Made by a program: the position numbers and the translations under genes
Notes under the pieces: model-generated
Database searches by the model: none
The model's input: the letters and a program-made list of their open reading frames with translations, nothing else
Told to the model about the DNA's origin: nothing
Part shown: positions 42,149-50,222 of the stretch, one piece after another
Layout: every line of letters begins with the position of its first letter
Numbering within the stretch: position 1 is the stretch's first letter
NCBI GenBank assembly: GCA_942493145.1
Contig: OW818679.1
Span: forward strand, 3,038,001-3,102,000
Source of the DNA: ENR-C20 sp942493145
Lineage (GTDB): Bacteria > Bacillota > Clostridia > Acetivibrionales > DTU013
DNA length: 64,000 nt
Reading direction: 5' to 3'

Positions 42149-44128
42149 TCACAGGACATCCTCAATGTAACACCTTAAAATCTCTGCGACACTCCAGGCC
42201 TGTGCAAAGCAGCCTTTGGGACTGAACGGGGCGTTCCCGTCAAAAATTTCCGAGATGCTTCCTATACATGCATCCTGAAGATGGTCCCTGAAGGGATCGA
42301 TAAATGACGATACAAGTCTTCCGTATTCCCCTTGCTTGCCATAAACTCTAACGAAGGCAGTTACGAAATGGCCAAGAGGCCATGTCCATACTGTTCCCTG
42401 ATGATAAGCGCCATCCCGCTCATACTGGTTTCCCGAGTAAATGCCCCTGAAAGCCGGTGAACGGTCAGAAAGAGTCCTTAGTCCCAGCGGAGTGTATAAT
42501 TCCTTCCATACCTTGTCGACCACCATTCTGGCTTTATCCCCGACAAGTACCGGATACAGAAGGCTGACAGCTAAAATCTGGTTCGGGCGGATGCTCCTGT
42601 CGCTGGAACCTTCTGTTATTACATCATAAAGACAATTATCATCTTCATTCCAGAATGAATTCAGAAACGCTTCCTTAACCCGGGAGGCGGCCTCCGAATA
42701 ACCCGCCGGATCATCACCAAAGCCCGGGGCAAACTCCTCCATAAGCTTAAGAGCATTGTACCACAATGCATTTATTTCAACCGCTTTACCGTGTCTTGGT
42801 GTCACTACCCATGAGCCGACCTTCGCATCCATCCAGGTGAGCTGCATCCCCGGATCACCAGCTGACACCAATCCGTCAGTATCAATTCCTATTTTGTTTA
42901 TTGTACCTTTCCCAAAACTATCTATTATAGCTTTCATGGAAGGATAAAGCTTTTCTTTTACAAAATTCAGGTCTCCGGAATAACGAAGGTATTTCCCGAT
43001 TGCCTCAAAGTACCACAGGGCTGCATCCACACTGTTGTACAACGGGTCATCATTCCCTTCCGGGAACATGTTCGGAACCAGGCCGTACCTTACATATTTT
43101 GAAAAGGTCCCAAGAATCTCCTTTGCATCTGCGAACCGTCCGGTTACAAGGGTAAGACCGCTCAAGGCGATCATCGCATCCCTTCCCCAATCGGAAAACC
43201 AGGGATATCCGGCAATTATGGTCTTCGCCCCGGTCGATCGTCTGTAAACGATAAAATTATCCGCAGCTTTCGCAAGTTTTGATGCAAATTCGTCCCCTTC
43301 CAGGCCTGCAGCTTTTGACAGGTCTGAGATCCTGTCTTCCTCCTGTTTGATTAATGATATTACATCAGGATATTCCCGTCCCCTTTCCATCGTACAGACA
43401 ACAGATACAAGCTTCTCACAACCTGCCTCAATGCAGATGTCAAAGCTGCCCGGTATATAGTGGTCTTCGAAGGCTTCGAGTCCCCTCTCCTCTTCAATAT
43501 GGTAGCGCATGCCTTCGAACCAGCCATCTGTGAATGGAGTATAGCTTCCTCCCCGGCACATTATCGAAATCGTCCTGTCCAGACCGTATGGAGTTATCCC
43601 GGTGCCGGACTCAAGGGCGCCCAATTCAAGGCATTTCTGTTTAAATTGCATATGATATCTGTGTGAATTATGATGATGGTCCCTGAAGTTCACCAGGGGA
43701 GTCAGCCTGAAATTCGCCGGCTTATTCCGGCCGTTTGTTATATGGTAAAGCACGACAACGGTGTTTTCACCATGCACAAGGCATATCTTCTTTTCTACAA
43801 GAATACCATCCAACGAAAAGGTAAAGCACGGCAGGGGGTTGAAAGTGGCCTTTTGCAGGTAGTGGAAGCCCTTCATGACGAAGTCTCCCGCTGAGAATGA
43901 ACTCATGTTGATGGTGTGTCCGTCAATCTCAACAGATTCATCAATTTTCGAGAGAATGAGGTGTCTTTCTCCCGGCGGCATTAACGAAGCCACCAGTAGT
44001 CCGTGATATCTGCGCGCATTGGAGAGTATCAGGGTTGAAGATGAATATCCGCCTATCCCGTTTGTCAGTAACCATTCCTTACGTATACCCTGCTCATATG
44101 TTCTCCAGTCCGATATGCCAAACTCCAT
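42149..44128 (-). CDS. Amylo-alpha-1,6-glucosidase (glycogen debranching, GH133-like)
   Basis: 659 residues. A beta-sandwich N-domain (about 1-270; WLLTNGIGGYSSSTLILSNARRYHGLLVA) leads into an (alpha/alpha)6 barrel with IAGYPWFSDWGRDAMIALSG, GMQLTWMDAKVGSWVVTPRHGKAVEINALWYN and GTVWTWPLGHFV, which hold the acidic catalytic pair and sugar-binding aromatics. It removes alpha-1,6-linked glucose from glycogen limit dextrin. GGAGG precedes the ATG. It lies between rapZ and whiA, where yvcK (glmR) stands in most Firmicutes. Confidence 0.92.
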   Translation of the reverse strand: MEFGISDWRTYEQGIRKEWLLTNGIGGYSSSTLILSNARRYHGLLVASLMPPGERHLILSKIDESVEIDGHTINMSSFSAGDFVMKGFHYLQKATFNPLPCFTFSLDGILVEKKICLVHGENTVVVLYHITNGRNKPANFRLTPLVNFRDHHHNSHRYHMQFKQKCLELGALESGTGITPYGLDRTISIMCRGGSYTPFTDGWFEGMRYHIEEERGLEAFEDHYIPGSFDICIEAGCEKLVSVVCTMERGREYPDVISLIKQEEDRISDLSKAAGLEGDEFASKLAKAADNFIVYRRSTGAKTIIAGYPWFSDWGRDAMIALSGLTLVTGRFADAKEILGTFSKYVRYGLVPNMFPEGNDDPLYNSVDAALWYFEAIGKYLRYSGDLNFVKEKLYPSMKAIIDSFGKGTINKIGIDTDGLVSAGDPGMQLTWMDAKVGSWVVTPRHGKAVEINALWYNALKLMEEFAPGFGDDPAGYSEAASRVKEAFLNSFWNEDDNCLYDVITEGSSDRSIRPNQILAVSLLYPVLVGDKARMVVDKVWKELYTPLGLRTLSDRSPAFRGIYSGNQYERDGAYHQGTVWTWPLGHFVTAFVRVYGKQGEYGRLVSSFIDPFRDHLQDACIGSISEIFDGNAPFSPKGCFAQAWSVAEILRCYIEDVL

Positions 44129-44184
44129 ATCAGCGCCTCCATTTCAGCCAGTGGTGCACTTAGCCTGCTGCAGCCTGCGCATTG

Positions 44185-45060
44185 TTATCTTCCGGCGCCT
44201 TTTACATCCTTGTTGATATCCCTGTTTTCAAGATCTGTCTTGTATTGTCTTTCCTCCAGCAGTTTGTGCAGCTCTTTTGCTATCGCAACCGACCTGTGTC
44301 TGCCGCCGGTACAGCCTATACCGATGACCAGCTGGCTCTTTCCCTCCCGCAGATAGTTTGGCAGCAAAAAATCAAGCATATCCATTAGCTTTGAAATAAA
44401 TTCCGTTGTCTCACTCATGCCCAGGACATAGTCTTTAACTATTTGATCCTCGCCAGTCAACTTTTTCATACCTTCAATGTAATAAGGATTGGGAAGAAAA
44501 CGCACATCAAAAACCAGATCGCATTCAAGAGGAACCCCATATTTGAAGCCAAAGGACAGGACATTGACGATCATGCCCTGAAACCCATCATCAGCAGCCA
44601 GTATTCCGCTTATTTCTTCTTTTAGCTGTTTTGGTGACAAATTTGATGTGTCTATTATATAATTGGCTTTCTCCTTGATTTTTTGAAGTACATCCCTCTC
44701 CTCGCTGATACCTTTCATCAGCCGGCCTTCTTGTGCAAGCGGATGTGCCCTTCTGCTCTCCTTGTACCGTTTCACAACAACCTCGTCGGACGCCTCCAGG
44801 AACAGGATCTCATAGGAATGGCCTGCCTGTCGGAGTGCTTCAAGCCCGGGAAAGAATTCGTTCAGCAGTTCACCGCCCCTGATATCTATTACAAATGCAA
44901 CCTTGTCCATTTTCTCATAGCTTTGGACCAGTATCTCAGCTATCTTGGAAATAAGCACAGGAGGCAGATTATCAATACAATAAAAGCCTGCGTCCTCAAG
45001 ATGTTTGGCAACCAGGCTTTTTCCCGCTCCGGATATGCCCGTAATCACTATGAATCTCAT
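44185..45060 (-). CDS. rapZ: RapZ-type nucleotide-binding protein (YvcJ)
   Basis: 291 residues: Walker A GISGAGKS at 8-15 and the C-terminal VIGIGCTGGRHRSVAIAKEL typical of RapZ/YvcJ. In enteric bacteria RapZ guides RNase E to GlmZ; in Firmicutes YvcJ hydrolyses GTP and affects competence and cell-wall metabolism. GGAGG precedes the ATG. Confidence 0.94.
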   Translation of the reverse strand: MRFIVITGISGAGKSLVAKHLEDAGFYCIDNLPPVLISKIAEILVQSYEKMDKVAFVIDIRGGELLNEFFPGLEALRQAGHSYEILFLEASDEVVVKRYKESRRAHPLAQEGRLMKGISEERDVLQKIKEKANYIIDTSNLSPKQLKEEISGILAADDGFQGMIVNVLSFGFKYGVPLECDLVFDVRFLPNPYYIEGMKKLTGEDQIVKDYVLGMSETTEFISKLMDMLDFLLPNYLREGKSQLVIGIGCTGGRHRSVAIAKELHKLLEERQYKTDLENRDINKDVKGAGR

Positions 45061-45113
45061 TGGAATCCTCCATTAACAAGTTATACTTACCCGTTATATT
45101 TACCCGAAATAAG

Positions 45114-46028
45114 CTATTCTTCACCAACTATCCTGACTTCTGTCTGAAGCTCGATTCCATAAGAACTTCCGACGGTCTCCTGAATATGCCTTATAAGACC
45201 TACCACATCAGCTGCTTCAGCCTTTCCGGAATTTACTATGAATCCGCAATGCTTTGTAGAAACCTCAGCCCCTCCAAACTTGCAGCCTTTCAGTCCGCAA
45301 TCCTGGATGAGCTTCCCTGCATAAGCTCCTTCTGGGCGCTTGAAAATGCTGCCTGCACTGGGCAGTTCCAACGGTTGTTTTTCCCTGCGCTGGCTGCTGA
45401 ACTGATCCATAAGTGATTTTATGCTCTCCCTGTTTCCCTTATTAAGCTTCAGCACAGCACCCAATACAATTCCTCCATCCCGTTGGGCATAGCTCGTTCT
45501 CTTTCCGAATCCCATGGCGTCCCGGTCGATACGCCTTATACTTCCGTCCCTTTCAAGGTACTCTACCTCTTCAACAATATCGGCCATTTCCCCGGTATAT
45601 GCACCCGCATTCATAACAACCGCGCCTCCAAGTGTCCCCGGTATTCCCTCGGCAAATTCAACTCCCGCTAACCCGTTTTCAAGTGCTATTCTGGAAACTC
45701 TGGACAGGAGTATCCCTGCCCGGGCTTTGATCCTGTCGCCTGTAACCTCCCAGGTCCCCAGGTTGTCAAGCAGCTTTACCACCACTCCCCTTATACCTTT
45801 GTCCCTTACAATCAGATTAGTTCCATTACCCATCACAAAGACGGGGAAGTCACGTTCTCTGCAGTATTTGAACACCTCAACCAGGTCATTGGTACTTTCC
45901 GGAGTCACAAGTACATCTGCAGGGCCTCCAATTTTAAAGGATGTGTGTCCCGACATGGGTTCATTTGTTTTGACATTACAACTGCCGACAATTCCGGCAA
46001 GTGCTTTTGATGCTGAGATTATATCCAA
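45114..46028 (-). CDS. murB: UDP-N-acetylenolpyruvoylglucosamine reductase
   Basis: 304 residues. FAD site VMGNGTNLIV, EGIPGTLGGAVVMNAGAYTGEM, GSIFKRPEGAYAGKLI with the catalytic Ser, and a final Glu in IELQTEVRIVG. Second step of muramic acid synthesis. TTG start at 46028. Next to hprK and rapZ as in many Clostridia. Confidence 0.96.
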   Translation of the reverse strand: MDIISASKALAGIVGSCNVKTNEPMSGHTSFKIGGPADVLVTPESTNDLVEVFKYCRERDFPVFVMGNGTNLIVRDKGIRGVVVKLLDNLGTWEVTGDRIKARAGILLSRVSRIALENGLAGVEFAEGIPGTLGGAVVMNAGAYTGEMADIVEEVEYLERDGSIRRIDRDAMGFGKRTSYAQRDGGIVLGAVLKLNKGNRESIKSLMDQFSSQRREKQPLELPSAGSIFKRPEGAYAGKLIQDCGLKGCKFGGAEVSTKHCGFIVNSGKAEAADVVGLIRHIQETVGSSYGIELQTEVRIVGEE

Positions 46029-46043
46029 AAGTCAACTTTCCCT

Positions 46044-46769
46044 TCATACATTTTTCAACCGCTTTCCACGTTCCTCAAGATATGCCTCAAATCTTGAAAG
46101 CGAACTGCATATCACAAGTTCCTCCGGCACATTCTCTTCTTCGAGCAGCGATTGCACGATATCCAGCCGTCCGACATCAAAGCTGAAATGAGCGTCGCTT
46201 CCGCAGGTTATCCTTGTTCCATGCCTGATACAGCTTTTTACGAACTCTCTGCAGTTTTCTCCGCTTCCTTTTCTGCCAAGGAAAGAGTGGTTGTTTATTT
46301 CGATCAGCTTGCCGTATTCTGCCGCTGTTTTGACAACTCTTTCAATATCAACCGGGAAAATCGGATTACCGGGATGAGCTATGGTATCCACCAATGGGTT
46401 CTTCAAGGCTGCCACAAGTGCTTCAGTATGCTCTTCGGCCGTCATTGGTGTTATTGTTACATCGTGAAGGGCGGCTATGACAAAATCAAGCCTTTTCAGA
46501 ATGAAGTCAGGAATGTCCATTTTTCCCGTCCAGTCTGTAATATTAGCCTCTGTGCCCTTCACTACCCGGACTCCATATATATTATTAGGGATTGCCTTCA
46601 GGTTCCAGAAATGGGCTATCCCTGTTGTGCCCTCCATGGCAGGTCCGTGATCGGTCATTGCAAACATTTCCATACCCTTCAGACCAGCCTCACGTGCGCA
46701 TTCCTGAATGGTACTGTATGCGTGACCGCTGGCCATGGTATGTGTATGTGAATCTACTATGAGTTTCAA
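46044..46769 (-). CDS. PHP-domain phosphatase (YcdX-like)
   Basis: 241 residues. Metal motifs DSHTHTMASGHAYST at the start, MTDHGPAMEG, DTIAHPGNP, IEINNHSF and CGSDAHFSFDVG. YcdX-type phosphoesterase, substrate unknown. TTG start at 46769 with GAGG 7-8 nt upstream. Commonly found between hprK and murB. Confidence 0.9.
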   Translation of the reverse strand: MKLIVDSHTHTMASGHAYSTIQECAREAGLKGMEMFAMTDHGPAMEGTTGIAHFWNLKAIPNNIYGVRVVKGTEANITDWTGKMDIPDFILKRLDFVIAALHDVTITPMTAEEHTEALVAALKNPLVDTIAHPGNPIFPVDIERVVKTAAEYGKLIEINNHSFLGRKGSGENCREFVKSCIRHGTRITCGSDAHFSFDVGRLDIVQSLLEEENVPEELVICSSLSRFEAYLEERGKRLKNV

Positions 46770-46806
46770 TTGTATTCCTCTTTTCGTATCAAATGCGCTT
46801 AGCTGT

Positions 46807-47736
46807 TTATGAACTGCCCCGGTTAATCTCGCTCATAACCCTTTCATTGAGAGCCTTTGCAGCGTTATATCCCATCTTTTTCTGTCTGTGGTTCATAGCC
46901 GCCACTTCAACTATTATAGCCAGATTGCGTCCCGGCCTGACCGGTACGTTTAAAATCGGCAGCTTGATCCCCAGAATGTCAGTGAATTCATCCACCAGGC
47001 CCAGCCTGTCGTAGCTTTTCTTTTCATCCCACAGTTCAAGCATTACCACAAGATCGATCGACTCCTGCATCTTTATGGATCCCATTCCATAAAGATTCTT
47101 TACATCTATTATACCTATGCCCCTTATCTCGATAAAGTGCCTTATTATATCAGGTGCAGTTCCCAGAAGTGTCTTGTCTGAAACCTTGCGTATCTCAACC
47201 ACATCATCCGCTATCAGCCTGTGGCCGCGTTTCACAAGTTCAAGAGCAGTTTCGCTTTTACCGACCCCGCTTTCACCGAGTATCAGTATACCCTCTCCAT
47301 ACACCTCGACAAGCACACCATGTTTTGTTATCCTGGGTGCAAGGCATACATTAAGATATCTGACAATTCCGCCCAGAAATCTTGAGGTTGTGTCTTCCGT
47401 CCTAAGGATGGGTATCTCATATTTATTTGATACCTCCAGCATTTCATCCAGGGAATTCATACCTCTGGCTATTACCAGACAGGGAAACCCGGATCTGAAA
47501 AAATCATCAAGCCTATTGAATCTCTCCTCGGATGTCAGACCTTCCAGATATGTTTGCTCTACCTTCCCTAAAATCTGTATCCTGTCATTTCCGAAGTATT
47601 CCAGATATCCTGCCAGCTGCAGTCCCGGCCTGTTGATTTCAGGTGAGGTTATAAGGATATCATCCAGCTTTTTGCATGAAGATATCTCCTCCAACTGGAA
47701 TTCATCAGCTATCTCTCTTAGTGTGACTGTAAACAT
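46807..47736 (-). CDS. hprK: HPr kinase/phosphorylase
   Basis: 309 residues. An N-domain is followed by Walker A GESGVGKSETALELVKRGH and the family signature EIRGIGIIDVKNLYG. It phosphorylates HPr, or Crh-like proteins, on Ser46 in response to fructose bisphosphate and ATP, and reverses this with phosphate. The HPr-like protein at 23835 is a likely substrate. GGAGG precedes the ATG. Confidence 0.97.
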   Translation of the reverse strand: MFTVTLREIADEFQLEEISSCKKLDDILITSPEINRPGLQLAGYLEYFGNDRIQILGKVEQTYLEGLTSEERFNRLDDFFRSGFPCLVIARGMNSLDEMLEVSNKYEIPILRTEDTTSRFLGGIVRYLNVCLAPRITKHGVLVEVYGEGILILGESGVGKSETALELVKRGHRLIADDVVEIRKVSDKTLLGTAPDIIRHFIEIRGIGIIDVKNLYGMGSIKMQESIDLVVMLELWDEKKSYDRLGLVDEFTDILGIKLPILNVPVRPGRNLAIIVEVAAMNHRQKKMGYNAAKALNERVMSEINRGSS

Positions 47737-47844
47737 GTGGTTTCCTCCGTCAATAAGTGTTGGGAATGCATTGGGTACGCCATATACAAAGGTTGCATAT
47801 CCTTCAGATATTATATACCATACGGACGAAAAAGGAAACCTTGC

Positions 47845-49977
47845 TCATTTCCTGATACCCGTCCAAACCGCAGGTTCTGAAGCGCTGTTGAGATATGTCA
47901 TGCCCGTAAAGGATTTACCATCGGCACTGAGTCTTATCTCAAACACGCCTTCAAAGATACTCCCCTTGAGCCTGTTGCCATCTATGGTCCCTACCAGACA
48001 CAAGGTATCCCAAAGATCATAGCCGTATACCGTGTTACCTGATTGTACCGTATGGAACCCCTTCATTTCATAACCTGTCTCTTCCCAGTAATCCGCATTC
48101 CAGTTCGGCTTGTATGTCCCATTATATGCAGGCATGCTGCCGGTCGCCACCATGTCCTCCACATGTTTGGAAAGCAGCTTGTCCGGCTGGCTCCCATTGG
48201 TGAGGATTGTGCCGTTGCCTTCATCGAATTCCAGCTTGACGAACTGGCTGGAGCCGAATGTATTGTTGTTGTTGGAACCATCTCCGATTATGCCCCAGGC
48301 CCATACCGTACCATCGCTCTTTGCAGCAAGGCACTGGTAATCCCCTGCGCTCATGTTCGTAACCCCGCTCATCAATTCAAGGACCTTTGGCGTTTTCATA
48401 CCCTCAAGGGTGAACTGTTTGTTGTTACTGAAAAAGGTGTTCAGCAGTGTTTCAGAACTCCACACAACCATTTTGCCATCCTTGTCCACCGCCATCGGGT
48501 AATACGCACTGCTGGAGCCTGCCACCCTGACATTGCTCCTCACCTTGACCGGAGTGTAATCATAGGAGCTGGACTTGTTATCGTCATAGGTGTCAGGGCT
48601 GTAATCCGCATATACCTTGTCTCCGACACCCCATAGCGAATCGTCGCTCTTTATGAAATAAACCTCTCCGGCGGACATGCTCATATCCTTGACTCCAGTT
48701 GCAAGTACATCGAATTCCATACCGTTATAGGTCTGTTTTTTGCTGCTGCTTACCGAGTTGCCATAATTCAGGAGGGTCCCGTCTGTTTTCAGGATACAGT
48801 AGGCGTCACTATTCGCAACTACTTTTTTGACGCCGTCCATGAATTTGGTCGGCTTAAGGACGGGGGTCATGAACCATTGTTTACCGTCGGTCTTCTTGAG
48901 GCTGTTATTGAATCTGGGTCCCTTGTTGTCCCCCCAAACCCACAACGACCCGTCTGATTTCACCGCAAGGACATACCATCCACCACTTGCAGCCGAAATC
49001 ACATTATCCATCACTTTTTCAGGCAGCAGAGAAAATGGCAGCCTGTCCTCGCCGACACTCGGCATGTTATCACCCCATGCCCACAGGGAATTGTCATTTT
49101 TTATGACCAGGGAGGTGCCCCAGCCTGCACAAGCCCATTTGGCGTCATCCATTATTTTAGCAGGCTCGTATACAAACCCCTGCCCATCATGGGAGAACCT
49201 TAGTCCGAAGTGGACACCGTTATCAAAGCCCCAACCCCAGAGGGAGTCATCCTCAAGTATTGCAAGGCTGTAATTCTCGCCGGCGGAAAGTCTTATACCC
49301 GTCTCTGATGACACCGACAGGTTCTCAGGAGCCGGGGTCGCGGTCGGTACAGGTGTTGATATTGCAATGCCATTTAAAAACTCATAGGTTCTGGTCGATA
49401 CGATCACTGCCGCCTGCCTTGAGCAGTTTCCAGCCGGATCGAACCTCCCTTCACCCACTCCCTTTATTATTCCCTTTCCGGCACTATAGTAGACTCCCTC
49501 AACAGCCCAGATGGAGATTTTGGAATCGTCGGTGAACCTGGTCACATTGGAGATTGAATAATCGTCATTCGGCTTCAGCAGCTTTAAAGTCCTCAATATC
49601 ATTGAAGCCATCTGCTCGCGTGTTACCTGGGCTTTCGGAGCAAAAAGCTCCCCTCCGACCCCGGTTACAATGCCAAGGTAAGCTGCTTTAAGCACCTCAG
49701 GGTTGGTAGTATCTGTGAAAGATGCGTTTCCTGTCCGGGCATTCCTGCCCATGTAGGTTTCGTAAAGCTTGACGACTGTTTCTGCAAATTCTTCCCGGGT
49801 TATTGGTAACGAGAAATCGCCTCTTACACTGTCTGGTATGAGCCCATACCCCTCAGCCCTTTCAAGTTCGGCTTCAGCCCATGACGATGCACCGCTGTAA
49901 CTCCCTGAGGCTACTGCCGGAATAAGCGGACCGGCAATAAAAATTATACACAGAAACAAGGGGATCAACCTTCTCAT
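47845..49977 (-). CDS. Surface protein with SLH domains and RCC1-like repeats
   Basis: 710 residues. Signal peptide (about 1-24, LIPLFLCIIFIAGPLIPAVA), then three SLH modules (about 30-205) that bind cell-wall polymers. A Pro/Thr linker (TPVPTATPAP) leads to five or six RCC1-type repeats (about 225-590; SLWGWG, SLWAWGD, SLWVWGD, TVWAWG) predicting a propeller. A final beta domain of about 110 residues is unassigned. Probably displayed on the envelope. AAAGGAGGG precedes the ATG at 49977. RCC1-like propellers on SLH anchors are known but have no defined role. Confidence 0.88.
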   Translation of the reverse strand: MRRLIPLFLCIIFIAGPLIPAVASGSYSGASSWAEAELERAEGYGLIPDSVRGDFSLPITREEFAETVVKLYETYMGRNARTGNASFTDTTNPEVLKAAYLGIVTGVGGELFAPKAQVTREQMASMILRTLKLLKPNDDYSISNVTRFTDDSKISIWAVEGVYYSAGKGIIKGVGEGRFDPAGNCSRQAAVIVSTRTYEFLNGIAISTPVPTATPAPENLSVSSETGIRLSAGENYSLAILEDDSLWGWGFDNGVHFGLRFSHDGQGFVYEPAKIMDDAKWACAGWGTSLVIKNDNSLWAWGDNMPSVGEDRLPFSLLPEKVMDNVISAASGGWYVLAVKSDGSLWVWGDNKGPRFNNSLKKTDGKQWFMTPVLKPTKFMDGVKKVVANSDAYCILKTDGTLLNYGNSVSSSKKQTYNGMEFDVLATGVKDMSMSAGEVYFIKSDDSLWGVGDKVYADYSPDTYDDNKSSSYDYTPVKVRSNVRVAGSSSAYYPMAVDKDGKMVVWSSETLLNTFFSNNKQFTLEGMKTPKVLELMSGVTNMSAGDYQCLAAKSDGTVWAWGIIGDGSNNNNTFGSSQFVKLEFDEGNGTILTNGSQPDKLLSKHVEDMVATGSMPAYNGTYKPNWNADYWEETGYEMKGFHTVQSGNTVYGYDLWDTLCLVGTIDGNRLKGSIFEGVFEIRLSADGKSFTGMTYLNSASEPAVWTGIRK

Positions 49978-50154
49978 ATAAAAACCCTCCTTTATAGTTG
50001 TATCCAATGGGAATTGATATCCGGAATTTAAATAATGCGAACCTGCAACAGATGTAATAAAAATCGTTGGCTTTGTTGTTAGTCAGTGGCTTTCAGAATA
50101 CTGCTATGATTATATCAATATTTCAAAAATTGGACAATCTTAAAAGAAACCAGC

Positions 50155-50193
50155 TTAAAAAAAACCAGCGGAGATCTTTACGATCATCCGCTG
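50155..50193 (-). terminator. Terminator of the pyrophosphatase gene
   Basis: CCAGCGGA (50164-50171) pairs with TCCGCTGG (50186-50193), with an inner GATC/GATC pair; eight or nine T follow on the minus strand. Strong rho-independent form, 29 nt past the stop. Confidence 0.92.
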
Positions 50194-50222
50194 GAACAGG
50201 TTTTCTGAGTTACTCTTCAGAA

